NCBI RefSeq assembly: GCF_000276665.1
Contig: NW_004955469.1
Coordinates: forward strand, 12,704,409 to 12,768,408
Reading direction: 5' to 3'
Length of the DNA stretch: 64,000 bases
Source: Chinchilla lanigera
Lineage: Eukaryota; Chordata; Mammalia; Rodentia; Chinchillidae
Part shown: one piece after another, positions 46,390 through 57,061 of the stretch
Layout of the letters: each line of letters starts with the position of its first letter
Position numbering within the stretch: position 1 is the first letter of the stretch
The notes under the pieces: model-generated
The model's database searches: none
The model's input: the letters and a program-made list of their open reading frames with translations, nothing else
What the model was told of the DNA's origin: nothing
Translations under genes and position numbers: made by a program

Positions 46390-46560
46390 TACAATATTCT
46401 ATCCCAGCTCTGCATTCACTCCATATCACCCTAGGAAACATGCTAGAGACTCTGTTTGTCCCTCTAAAAACAGAAATAATGATGCCTATGCTGCCTAGGT
46501 CATGGAGCTACTGTGGGAATTAAGTAAAGAGATGAATGTCAAAATGCACAGACAACCTAA
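46390..46560 (+). repeat. Probable MIR fragment
   Basis: 'ccctctaaaaacagaaataatgatgcctatgctgcctaggtca' and 'gggaattaagtaaagagatgaatg' follow sense MIR order. Confidence 0.5.
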
Positions 46561-46854
46561 TGGCTCCCTACAAATAAAAAGCCTTGCTACTGTGCGAGAA
46601 GTTAAGTGTGGGACTGGGATAGGGTATAAATGACTCCGTCTACTCTAGGACCACAGCTCTGCTGAATAGACAAGCACTGACCGGCATGGACTGGGAATCA
46701 GGCGTGTTGGAAAGATGCATATTGCTGCTGTAACACAGAAAGCAGGTCACTATCACAACATGAAAACAGACTCAATCTTCAACACTGTATGCTTTGTGCT
46801 CATTAAAAGAGCTTTAAACCTAAAATGTAGCTAAAGGGAAAGCAAACATGGCTA

Positions 46855-47057
46855 TGGGGTGTGGTGGCACCTGCCTGTAGTCCCAGCTAATTGGGAGGGT
46901 GAAGCAGGAGAATCACAAATTCAAGCCAAGCACTAGCAATTCAGCAACTTCCTGACACCCTGTCTCAAAATTTAGAAATTTTTAAAAAGGATTGGGGTTG
47001 TAAATCAATGGTCTGGGTTTAATCCCTACTACTGCAAGCAAATAACAAATAGACAAG
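46855..47057 (+). mobile_element. B1-ID dimer SINE (squirrel type)
   Basis: B1 part: 'ggtgtggtggcacctgcctgtagtcccagc', 'gaagcaggagaatcac'. ID part: 'ggattggggttgtaaatcaatgg', 'gggtttaatccctactactgc'. Near-identical flanks aaacatggcta (about 46,844) and aaatatggcta (about 47,059) form the target duplication. Confidence 0.88.
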
Positions 47058-47069
47058 AAATATGGCTAC

Positions 47070-48105
47070 AATTGTGAGTTAGTGACACCCCAGGGGGAAA
47101 AAAGAGGTTGAGAGAAAAGTGGAGAATCTTGAGCAGCTCCCAATCCTCCCGCACAATCAGAGCACCCTCTCTAGGCAGCACTTTCTCATGGACAGTTCCC
47201 ACCTGTGTCTTAAATTCAGGTAGCCCCTGGGATCTCAGAAGGATGGTCATATCTACAAATCCAAGCCACCTGTCACACAATAAAGCTATATGATGTTCCG
47301 CAGCTCAACTTTCACGTTGGGCCTAGGAAGGGCCCCTAGAGACCCAGTATCCTGCCCCTCAGGAAAGACATTGTGTTGTGGTGGGATCAATCTGCCTCCC
47401 ACCTCATCTTAATCTGCCTCTACATATCACCCAGATTACAGAGATCAGATAGGATAAGCTGGTCACCACCTATTAATGCAGAATCTACCTAGCTCACCCC
47501 CACTCTTCATGCACCAGCCTTGGCAGCTCTGAAGATTATGGTGAGTGGGAAAAATAGGCTTTCCAGCAATTTGCACATTTTTGAAAAGCCAATTACATGC
47601 TTATTACTCCTCTCCAGGAATAAAACCAGCATCCCACGTGGCCAGCCCCCTTCCCGAGCGCACACTGGCTTATCTCAGCCATGCGGCCCCTTCTGCCAGC
47701 CACTGCTGTCAGAAATGTATAGCTGGGCTCTTAATCACCTGCCAATGAGCCTGGAGCACAAATGCCCATCCTGTAGCCAAAAGAGATTTGTAGAGCTGCA
47801 AAAGCCAGCAGGCACTGCACAGATGGGCCATTTTGGAGGCATGGAAAGGATGCTCCCAGGGCCATGTGCAGCTGTGGTCACAATAGGGCCCAAGGTAAGA
47901 GGCAGCTTTCGAGGAGGTCTCCTCCTAATCCACCTGCCTTCCACCTTGATAAATAAAGCTTTATAGAAACATAACCTCACCCATTTGTCTACATATGTCT
48001 ATGGCTGCTTCCTTCCTAGAACAGAGTGCAGAGCCTAAAGTAGTGACTGTCTGGCCCTTTAGAGAGAAAGTCTGCTGACCCTGGTAGAGCAGAGGGAGAA
48101 CAGAA
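47070..48105. other. Unique intron sequence with a CNE-like core
   Basis: 47,545-47,780 ('tttgcacatttttgaaaagcc', 'aattacatgcttattactcc', 'gggctcttaatcacctgcc') is repeat-free and conserved-looking. Translated frames across it show no known protein. Confidence 0.3.
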
Positions 48106-48109
48106 CCTG

Positions 48110-48300
48110 GAAGCTGAAATCCAAAGACCTGAAACGTAAAGTCTACTTAGTTGCATCCTGGCTGTGAGGCCTTGGGTTGGCTCCTGTGCTTCTCCAGAGA
48201 TCAGGTTTTTTATCTATAAAATGAGGATCTAAATTTACCTTGTAGGATCATCATAACTAATAAAACAAGACAGGCTGTATATGCAATAAAGTTCTTGAAG
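48110..48300 (+). repeat. MIR SINE
   Basis: 'tcctggctgtgaggccttggg', 'tttatctataaaatgaggatctaaatttaccttgtaggatcatcataactaat'. Confidence 0.8.
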
Positions 48301-48309
48301 ACAGAAGAA

Positions 48310-49145
48310 AATAACTGAATAGACATACAAGACAGTCTTTCTTCTCTGCTGTTCTGGAACATATATTTGTATCCTGATCTTCTGTTCCTCGTGGGCCAGA
48401 ATATTTGCAGAGACACTGAGTGTATTTTGCAAATATGTGCACAGATACGAGGTGTGGGTCAGAAAAAGGTGAAACAGTGAGAAGGGAGAGCCGCTCTTCG
48501 GCACTGACTTGATTTTCTCAAGAGAAATATTGACAGGCATGAGAATTAAAGAGCACCTTCTTTTTAATGGAGACACTGCCTACCCAAAATAATAGCCACA
48601 GAGTTCCCCGTTTCCACTGGGTGGGGGATGCTGTCAATACCTGGCTTTGGTGTCTGCCTCCCCTTGGGATGAATGTGTGCACCTCAACCTAGTAACCAGA
48701 CCTGAACCCCTCTCCTCCCAGTTCTGGAATAAGGCTAGTTTTAACTAACACCCTGCTATCCCCCACAATACCATCCTACCTCCAGCAGCCCTGTAACGCT
48801 TTTACAAAACCACATCTTCCCACCTGGCAGGTGTGGAGGTATTTCAGAGAAGGTAAGCCCAGTGGGGTACAACACCTGCTTAGGAAGCACAGAGCTTCAC
48901 GGTGGGTGAGGGGACCAAGTAAGCCCGAGCAGGATCTCTGGGAACCATACACACAGAAGAACTCATGGTACCCTCTCCAGTATTTCTGGTAACAACACCA
49001 CACAGCATGACAGCATAAGGCTTACAAGTATAGTGAAATGGACAGAATTTTCTTTTGTGTGGAGATTTTCTAATATCAAAATTCTGGATATGTTCATGGA
49101 AGCTAAATGCCTTCTACTATTCCCCACCTACTGGTGGCTCTGCTG
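48310..49145. other. Unique intron sequence
   Basis: Nothing recognised. Confidence 0.4.
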
Positions 49146-49149
49146 TGTT

Positions 49150-49355
49150 TTGTCCATTGGCAGGCACTCTGCTGACTGTCGTCTGGCTTCCCTCCTACCT
49201 CTCTAGCCTCCTACTCTCAACGTCTCCCTCCTGGCTAAGCACTGAGCTGCCCCTCTGGGCCCAGCCCTCTTCTCTTCTGTGTCCGCCATACACTCTAGAT
49301 CCATGACATGACCTCGTCTAGCCTTGTAGCTCTATGAACAGAGATGACTCCTTGA
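49150..49355 (+). repeat. L2 LINE fragment
   Basis: 'ggcttccctcctacctctctagcctcc', 'ccctcttctcttctgtgtcc', 'gatccatgacatgacctcgtc'. It shares these words with the start of the copy at 50,040. Confidence 0.55.
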
Positions 49356-49359
49356 GTTG

Positions 49360-50035
49360 TATCTTTGCCTGTTAGCTCTCTGCTTTAGAGATTGTAGACC
49401 CAGGTCAGGAGGGGATCCTTCAGGGGGGTTGTGTGGGGATGCTATGTGAGAGGTAAGCAGGGGTGAAGCTGTGACAGCCCTGATGAACAGCTAAGTTCCC
49501 ACAAAGTGAGGTGTGGGAGAAAGTTGTTGAGGTTACTCAGTGGTCTGGCCCAACAAAGCTATAGTGGGCGAAACAAAACAAGGCCTATTTGAAAGAATGG
49601 TGAATGTTTTAATTTTGCCAGAAGTAAGGGTTCTGGTAGGTGAAAAAGAATGCTAATAAGGTGGGCTCAGATCAAAATGTGGACAGCCTTAACCACTGAC
49701 TGGAGTATTTGGACCTTTCCCATCTTACCTTCTCATGGAATTCTCTATAATTGTGTTCTCTTTCTCTCATATCCACAAATCTTCCCTCTGTGCTGGTCAC
49801 TCCCCTGAGTACACACAGGTATGTGCCCCACCTTTTAAACACTTTCTCTGCACCCCAGAACCCTCTCCACAAATCATCTTCTTTCTTGGATTCCCAAAGA
49901 AAACTCTGGTTTTATTTTCTTAAGCCCAATCATACAAGTCAACCATGACTCCATGTGGTTAACTCCAATCAATGGTTCTTAGTCTTCCTCATGCTGATCT
50001 AGTAGAGCTGCAATACACACAGGCGCTCCATCCCT
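49360..50035. other. Unique intron sequence
   Basis: Nothing recognised. Confidence 0.4.
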
Positions 50036-50039
50036 TCCC

Positions 50040-51105
50040 TAGGGCATGGCCCTTCTTCATCTCACTCACACCACTGGTTTTCCTCCTACCTTGTGGCCAC
50101 CCTGCGCTCAGCCCTCTTCTGTGTGTACCACACTGTGGGTCCACAGGATGTGACGTCATCTACTGCCATGGGTTTAGACACATAGATGATGCCCAGAACT
50201 TTGTCTTCAACTCAGTTCTCTTCCTAACATTCCAGTAGCTTACCTCACATCTTCACATTAAGGTCTAAAATACTCCCAAGCATATGTCTCACTCCCAAGT
50301 CTTGGTTTCCCCTTTGAATGTGCTCCTATCATGCTTCCCCACCTCAGCAAGAGGCAAATCCATTCTCCCCATTTCTCCAGCCTTAAACATAAGTGTTATT
50401 CTGAACTCCTCTCCTTACCACTCCCCACATCCCTGCTGTCAGCAAATCTATGCTCTCTTCCTTGAACTATGTCCCAGGTAACCTCCAGCATCTCCACCAC
50501 GCTCACTGAGCCCAAGTGTTAATCACCATCTCTCACCCAAACTCCACCTTGTCTCCTTGGCTCTTCCTCTTTCCCTTGACAGATTACTCTCGGCACAGCA
50601 GCCAATGAGAGTGATCCTTCAACATGCAATTCAGATTAAGTCCCACCTCAGCTCAGAACCTTCTCCTGGCCACATGTCTCACTCAGAGACAAAGTCCTTA
50701 CACTGGTCCAATGTCCCACATATTCATATCTCCTACTGCTCTCCCCTCACTTACTCCACTCCGGCCATGCTAAGCTCCCACTGTGCCCCACCACACCAGC
50801 TAAGCACCAACCTCAAGGCCTTTGCACTTGCTGCCCTTCTCACCTAGAATGCCTCTATCCCAGGTTCTACGAGGTTCAAATATTACCTCTTCAGAAGACT
50901 TGCCCAGGCCACCCATCCCCTAGTCTGTTCTACTTTTCTCCTTAGCTTCCATCATCACCATATAGACTATATACCTATTTGCTATCTCTTTTAATCAGAA
51001 TATCTGCCTCACAAGGCCAGGAAATCCATTAGGATTCATTACACCAAGTCCATGGACCAGCGTGTGGTCCTACTTGATACATTTTTGCTGAATACTTGTC
51101 AAAAG
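50040..51105 (+). repeat. L2 LINE, about 1 kb
   Basis: Sense L2 from the 'gatgtgacgtcatctactgccatggg' region through 'gccaatgagagtgatccttcaacatgc', 'gctcagaaccttctcctggcc', 'caaggcctttgcacttgctgcccttctcacctagaatgcc' and 'acctcttcagaagacttgcccaggcc', to a decayed 3' end at 'acatttttgctgaatacttg'. Non-coding remnant. Confidence 0.9.
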
Positions 51106-51308
51106 TATGGAATTTATTTGGAGAAGCAATGGGGAACAACTGCAAAAATGCTGAGAAGAATGATCCCACACGGCAGGGTTCTGGGACAATCTACTTGCCA
51201 GCGGTGACAGACAAGGGGAACAGCGTATAAGGAGCCCTAAACCAAAAGTCAAAATATTATATATGTGGCTCAGTTCTACCTTGGGCTGTTATGGCTGCAG
51301 GCCAATTA

Positions 51309-51510
51309 CAGCAATACTTCAGTTCACAAACACTTCTGTTTGCAAACAATTCAGTTTACAAACAAAAGCCTTTGGCAAAATTTTGCTTCTGTTTACAAAT
51401 TTTGCATCAGCCAACAAGCACAACCATGGCCATCTTCCCATACAAACACAAGTGTAGCCATCTTCCCCAAAACTGTAAAACAAATTATGTTTGTAAACTG
51501 AGGTACCCCT
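51309..51510 (+). mobile_element. Tigger-like (pogo) miniature transposon, flanked by TA
   Basis: TA at 51,307 precedes cagcaatacttcagtt, and the 3' end aactgaggtacccct is followed by TA at 51,511, so the ends are imperfect inverted repeats. Inside, the motif ttc(a/t)gttt(a/g)caaaca recurs at about 51,334, 51,351 and 51,388, and inverted near the end. No transposase frame. Confidence 0.6.
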
Positions 51511-51574
51511 TACTTTATCACTTTTGACCAACTTTTAAAAAATTCTGATAATAATAATAATTAAATTATTAAGA

Positions 51575-51775
51575 CTGATTTGAGTACTTATATTGGGTTA
51601 AAAATTTTATACGGTTCATCTCACTCAATCCTTGAAATAACTCTAAAGATGCAGGTAATTACTATTACCCCTACTTCAGGGATGGGGAAGCTGCAGCATA
51701 AAGATTTATACAAGTGCTGGGAGGTTGACAAGTCCAGATCCCAGTGCAGGTCTGACTCCAGAGCCTGTGTTGCTC
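51575..51775 (-). repeat. MIR SINE
   Basis: 'gagtacttatattgggttaaaaa', 'gcaggtaattactattacccctacttcagggatggggaagctg', 'ctgactccagagcctgtg'. Confidence 0.78.
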
Positions 51776-52177
51776 CCCATCTCCTATGCTTGCCCTGAGT
51801 GGGCAAGGATCTCAAGATCTCCTTAGTGTCTGCCCCTCCTCACTAACAATCTGTAATATAGAGAGGGACAGGTGGAAACACATGGGAGATGTGGATAAAG
51901 AGTTAGAGTGAGAGAGCTAAGGAGTCAACTGACAGAGTGACAATGAAAGGGCCAACCAGCAAATGAAAAGACGGGGCTGGACCCAGACAGATGACAAAGA
52001 AAACATTAGCAGGCTTATTGGCCAACTGGCAGAGGGAGGTAGGAGAGACCAGAGCTCAGGTCAGCTTGAGAGCTCTGACCTGCATGGGGATGAGACTGAC
52101 GTCACCAGTAAGGTGGAAGAAAGATGAAAATGAGCTAGTATGTGTATTAGCCAGAGTTCTCCCAAGAAACAGAACTG

Positions 52178-52192
52178 TGTGTGTGTGTACAC
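52178..52192 (+). repeat. Short (GT)n in MLT2 copy 3
   Basis: About seven GT/TG units directly after 'cagaact', the same LTR position as in copies 1 and 2. Confidence 0.85.
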
Positions 52193-52253
52193 AGAGAGAC
52201 AGGGAGATATTGAGATTTATTTCAAGGAATGGTATTGGGCTCATGCTATAGGG

Positions 52254-52356
52254 CAGTGGTAGTGAACCTACAGCGCAGTGGTGGTGAAGCTACGGCACAC
52301 GTGCCACTGCAGGCTGTTTCTTACCATTGAAAGCTCTAAAATGTTTGCCATCGTTA
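52254..52356 (+). mobile_element. Short non-autonomous hAT-like element, copy 3, head duplicated
   Basis: Two successive heads, cagtggtagtgaaccta at 52,254 and cagtggtggtgaagcta at 52,276, then a body collinear with copy 2 ('gcaggctgtt', 'gctctaaaatgtttgccatc'). Flanks ctataggg and ccatagga match at 6 of 8. Confidence 0.65.
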
Positions 52357-52759
52357 CCATAGGAGATGGTAAGTTTAAAATCTGAACAAGCCAGCCAGGT
52401 TGAAACTCACTAGGACAAGAGACGATAGTGCGCTCTTGGTCTGTAAGATGGTAACTCAGGCAGGGCTTGTCTTTTACACTAGAGAATTCCTTCTTCAGGT
52501 AACATCAGCCTTTGCTTTTAAATCCTTCAACTACTGGAGAGGTCCACCCACATTATAGAGGGCAATACTGTTGGCACGGAGTCTACTGGTTCCAATGTTA
52601 ATCTTTACTCGGGTCTACTAATTTAAATGTTAATCTTTACTAAAAGCCTACTGATTTAAGTGTTAAGCACACACAAAAAATATGTTCACAGCTGATTGGT
52701 ATTTGACCAAACAACTAGGCGCCACATACTAGCCTGGTTGACATGTGACGATGATCAGT

Positions 52760-54320
52760 TTTCTGTCCTCAGAAAAGCTGAGCATGCAGGGTAGGCCAGG
52801 GACCCAAGTGGACTGTCAGGCCCTTTCAGGATAATATTTCTTACAGATAGGGACAGGGCCACTGGCTTTTGTACCAGAGTTCCAGAGGTCAGAGTGTCCA
52901 TCTCGATTTCCCCTCCCTCTTATTAATTTGGCAAGTCTCAGAAGCCTGGTAGACTCTTTTTCTTTCCACTATTATGGCTGTTGTTATTATCCTTGCTAAT
53001 CTTGACACGAGGATTCCCTGGCTGGCTTCCAAGAAGAAGAATTACTTGCTGTCTCCCTTACACCCTCCTGTTGATTTTAATTGGATGCAGAGAGTCTTGT
53101 CTTTTCTCCCCAGATGGACACTGGCATGTGGCTTGTAATGGTTGAACTGGCTGCCCTGCGCTGGTTCAGAGATGAATGAGGCCCCCAGTGAGTGAAATCA
53201 GGTTATCCCAACATCACATGAAGACAGATGCTTAAAAGATTCCTCAGTCTCTCATGCTTATCACTTACCCAAAAAGGTACCAGGCCCCCAAATCACAAAG
53301 GGCTGGACTCCTGCCTCTGCCTCTAATGTGTAAAGTGATTGTAGACCAATATTTTCCAGCCTCTGTCCTTCAGTTTCCCCACCGAGCTGACCAACCTGCA
53401 ATGTATCCTCCAGCTCTAATATTCTCCTGGCCGCCACAGCAGGTCATTTCTTTCATGCTCATCTCCCAAGAGAGGGGTCTGTCCTGGATCAAGTCGTGAA
53501 TATGCACTCAAAAACAAAGGACCAGCTGAGACCTGCACCCCAAGACTCTCCACTCCAAGTCCAGGCTCTTTTCTTCCCCACTCTTGCCAGTGGCTACCAC
53601 TTTTTTGAGTGCAACCCGAAGTCAGGAACACATTCCACACTGCAAGCAGCACACCTACATAGCACATTCACCTCCAAGCACAACAAAGAATTACATTTTA
53701 TGAATGGAAGTTTCCCTTTTTTATTTGTAATACTTTTTGCCATCACAAACCTTTAAAAATTACAATTCAATGATGCATTGCAACCCATATTAAAAATGAC
53801 AAAACTTGGCCTACTTGGCAGTGTATCCAGGCGCAACAAGGAATCAGGATCATGCTCTTGCCTGAGTAATAAAGACGGGCCCTGTCTGCAGCATTTTCTT
53901 ATTCTGAAAACCCAAGAATGAAGGGTCATTCAGAGACCAATCCTTCACCTCAGAGTGTCTCAGCACAGTTAAGGGTATCCTAGACAAAAGGGAGGGGAGC
54001 ACACCTGAGACTGGCCAAGAACTTGGCAACTTTAGGAAGAAACCTGGTTCATGGAGACCAGTGGGTTCACATTAGTATGCCCCATGCATTTCCATCTGGA
54101 TTTGGATATAGTATCAGTTGCCTATTATTTGTGTTTCTGTTTATCACCACAATTTCATGCCTCCACCCTGTGCGGTGGAATAGGAATATAAATTAAATTC
54201 ATACCCGCTACAGTAGACTTGTGTAGATCGTACACTTCTATAAACATACTTTCTACCTCTGGAAGGCTTTAGGCAATATTTGCTGCCTGGGGGAAATGAC
54301 ACACTAAGTGGCCCATGGTA
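52760..54320. other. Unique intron sequence
   Basis: No repeat or exon recognised. Confidence 0.4.
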
Positions 54321-54327
54321 CGCTCTG

Positions 54328-54374
54328 CGTGTGTGTGTGTGTGCGCGCGCGCATGCATGTGCAAACACATGCAT
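54328..54374 (+). repeat. Alternating purine-pyrimidine tract, Z-DNA prone
   Basis: gcgtgtgtgtgtgtgtgcgc runs into gcgcgcatgcatgtgc, nearly unbroken alternation for over 35 bp with a CG-rich centre. Confidence 0.85.
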
Positions 54375-54470
54375 ACTGAAGGCTGGGGTAAGTTGCTTCA
54401 GGGGCATATTTATCAGTGAAAGAGGTTTGCACAGTCCTTTGCTAATGAGCATCTGAAGTGAGATCCAAAA

Positions 54471-54492
54471 TGCGTATGCGTATGCATATGCT
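54471..54492 (+). repeat. Short (TGCGTA)n-like tandem repeat
   Basis: tgcgtatgcgtatgcatatg: three to four hexamer units with CpG in the first two, decaying to CA-type in the last. Confidence 0.8.
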
Positions 54493-54702
54493 TATAAACC
54501 CCAGCCCCAACTTTAATGTCCAGTGTTCTTGTTAATAATTCTCACCCTTCTCATTGGTGCCAGCATGACTCTCTCTCTTTTTCCCCTATTCTTCAGTGCA
54601 GGAAATCTAATCTCCTTGGGGGAACACAGGTGTGAAGGGCCCCTCACACATTCCCACCACATCCCTGCTCTAAAATGGTGATGAACTTTAAGACTCAGAA
54701 CA

Positions 54703-54741
54703 ATCCCGGTACCGGAGAAAAACCAAAAAAAAAAAAAAAAA
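54703..54741 (+). mobile_element. Severely 5'-truncated ID SINE: last ~15 nt plus A tail
   Basis: Insert atcccggtaccggag, the 3' end of the SINE body at 19,246, followed by aaaaacc and about 18 A. A perfect 13-bp duplication aagactcagaaca flanks it (54,690-54,702 and 54,742-54,754). Confidence 0.9.
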
Positions 54742-54964
54742 AAGACTCAGAACAGGACAGGTGGAAGCTGCTATTCACCCTATGTCTCCCCTTCCTCCCT
54801 CCATAACCAGGAGCCTGATCACAGCTCCCAATGCACCTAGGCCAGAGCATTGGATTTGGTCCCTAGAGGATGACCCCATCCAGGGCTCCAGGACAAGTGC
54901 CTAGCTCAGCGAGTGGGGCTTGGTCTCAGCAGAGCCACAGCTGTCGCCCTTTTCCACCACATGC

Positions 54965-55215
54965 TCCCACACATAATAATAGTCTGTGTCAGAAATACTG
55001 CTCTTTTATTATAAATATGCAAAGCATGGGAGGCAGCAGGCGAGGGGGGATAAAACATCCAGGATTATTTATGAGCCTCCGACTCCCACACTGGGGCTTT
55101 ATTTGCTTAATGAATGGCTGGGGCCAGCCATCAGCCCAGGGATTTATTTGTCACTGGGAGCAGAAGACACTAGAATGTGGCAATGTAAAAATGACAAATT
55201 CTCTAACTCAGCCAA
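54965..55215. promoter_or_regulatory. Candidate conserved non-coding element
   Basis: Repeat-free, with 'cttttattataaatatgcaaagc', 'aggattatttatgagcc', 'gctttatttgcttaatgaatgg' and 'gggatttatttgtcac', a dense set of homeodomain/POU-type AT motifs. Not coding: the overlapping frames are unlike any family I know. Confidence 0.35.
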
Positions 55216-55499
55216 AGTGGTATTTCATCGCTACTCTATGTAGTGGGGAAGAGAAGGTGAGCAGAGGGAAGGACATCTCACGTGCTAAGCAGTGCTTGCT
55301 GGTAGGGCCTCAAATTGATGGATTGGACCCATAACAAACCAGAGCAACAGGAGGTGCTTTCCAGGATGACGGCTGAGGGCAAGGAACCAGGTCATTCATT
55401 CAAGGTTCTCAGTGCTCATAAGCATCCTCAGCTCTCCATGATCAAACTTTCTAGCCAACAAAACTGTCACACATGTAGAGAGAAGAATCTGGCATAGAA

Positions 55500-55610
55500 A
55501 AGAGGCTTGGATTCAAGTCTCAATGCAACAATGCACTTCCTCTCTCTGGGTCTGTTTTATCATTTGCAAAGGGAAAGGTTAGATAAGCTCTATGAGTCCT
55601 ATTTCCATTG
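55500..55610 (+). repeat. MIR fragment
   Basis: 'ggcttggattcaagtctcaatgc', 'cctctctctgggtctgttttatcatttgcaaagggaaagg'. Confidence 0.65.
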
Positions 55611-55619
55611 TTCCATTCC

Positions 55620-56170
55620 TACCATCTTGTATGGTGAAGCTCTGCATCATTTCCCATTTTTTTTTATTACTTGTTACTGTCTTTGATTGTTTGATCTGTG
55701 TTACATTCTTACATCTGGTGGACTGAGCAACTTCGTTGAAGATAACAACATGTAATGTGGCAACCATTGTTAATTCCTATTGTTTTGTTTTGTGGTTGTG
55801 TATCAATATTGTTATTTTTGTGTTGTTTTGTTTTTGTCTTCATTGTTGTTGTTTTGTTAGGTTTTTTTCTCTTTAAAATAAAAAAAAGTTAAGGAATATG
55901 CAGGGGCCACCACATCACCTCTGGAACCAATGCCATTTCCACTGCCTGTGCCACCAGGCTTTTCCCATGCCCTCACCTCACCACCAGCATCCAGCCACCT
56001 TGCCCTGTGGAGAGCCCATCTCACTTGGAGACACAGAAGTCCCAGCATCTCTTATCATGGAAGCCTTCTGGACAGAGACTGGTCATCATCTCCTTGAGGC
56101 TTTCTCCACTTTATCTACCTGTTAACAAACCCTTGCATTTCAGCTAAGAGCTAGCAACATATTGTATTAT
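55620..56170. other. Intron sequence with a T/G-rich tract
   Basis: 55,760-55,870 is almost purely T and G on the plus strand (tgttgttttgtt units). The rest is not recognised. Confidence 0.45.
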
Positions 56171-56174
56171 GGAT

Positions 56175-56492
56175 GGAACAGCCTGCTTTGCAGTCAGATG
56201 GAACCATATAACCAATGGAAAGTCAGCAGAAGTTATGTATGTAACACACAAGTCACAATCCTTAAAATGGAAACCAACTGTCTTCCATACTGGTCTGTCC
56301 CCATCTCCTGGGCTGTGACATGGATGCAATGCTAATGGCCAGTCTCAACAACATAGACAAGGCTGTCCTTACGACCTCGTGGTACAGAGTGCTACTTACC
56401 CTGGGTTTAGAGAGGGAAGCAGCAGCTTCTATCTTGATTGAACCACTACAAATTTTTTGGTATCTCTGATACAGTAGCCTGACTTACACTCT
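56175..56492 (+). mobile_element. MLT1 (H-K type) MaLR LTR
   Basis: 'cagatggaaccatataaccaatgg', 'gtcagcagaagttatgtatgtaacac', 'tggtacagagtgctacttaccc', 'tggtatctctgatacagtagcctgacttacac' follow an old MLT1 layout. Confidence 0.55.
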
Positions 56493-56599
56493 ATTACACC
56501 TTTCACTGCCTTTTGAGATGAGTGAGTTCTCTGTCTGCTGCAGCCAAGTACACCATCAATATAATAGCACTTGGCACATCACGTGAAATTATCAGGTTA

Positions 56600-56710
56600 T
56601 TAATTTTCTATCCCCAAGATTGTGGGAGCTTGATATTCCTAGAGCCTAAAAAAGTGTTTACCATATAGTAGATCCTCACAAAATTATGGTTCAACAAATG
56701 AGTAAATACC
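56600..56710 (+). repeat. L2/MIR-type 3' terminus
   Basis: 'agtgtttaccatatagtagatcctcacaaaattatggttcaacaaatgag' matches the '...gcacatagtaggtgctcaataaatatttgttgaatgaa' ending. Confidence 0.55.
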
Positions 56711-57061
56711 CTGTCAGACTATCCCAGGATATCATTATGGCAGAAGGAATAACTATGAATAAAATAGCCTGACCATTTTGAGTTGTGAGAAAAGTATCAG
56801 AAGAAGAAGTGGGGTCTCCAGTACTTAATGGACATGCTTGGAATGAAGCCACCAGATCTGCAGGGATTGCTGTAGTTCCCAATTACCTGTATAGGAAATG
56901 CAGGCTGCACTAGCAGTATCTGTCTACTCATCTGTACAGAAGAGAAAATCAAAGCGTCTGTATAGGAAACCACTCCAGGTATGTTAAGCCAAAGGTATTT
57001 AGTAGAGGCAGTTAGAGGCTTATGAAACTGTTCAAGCACCTAATGGAGCAAAAGTGAAGTA

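Larger units (their letters stand above)
52143..52752 (-). mobile_element. MLT2-type ERVL LTR, copy 3, with nested hAT-like element
   Basis: Antisense words: 'tgtattagccagagttctccc', 'gagatttatttcaaggaatgg', 'gagaattccttcttcagg', 'ggtccacccacattatagagggc', 'ctaatttaaatgttaatc', 'tttgaccaaacaactaggcgcc', 'ctggttgacatgtgacg'. An insertion lies at 52,254-52,356. Confidence 0.88.
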
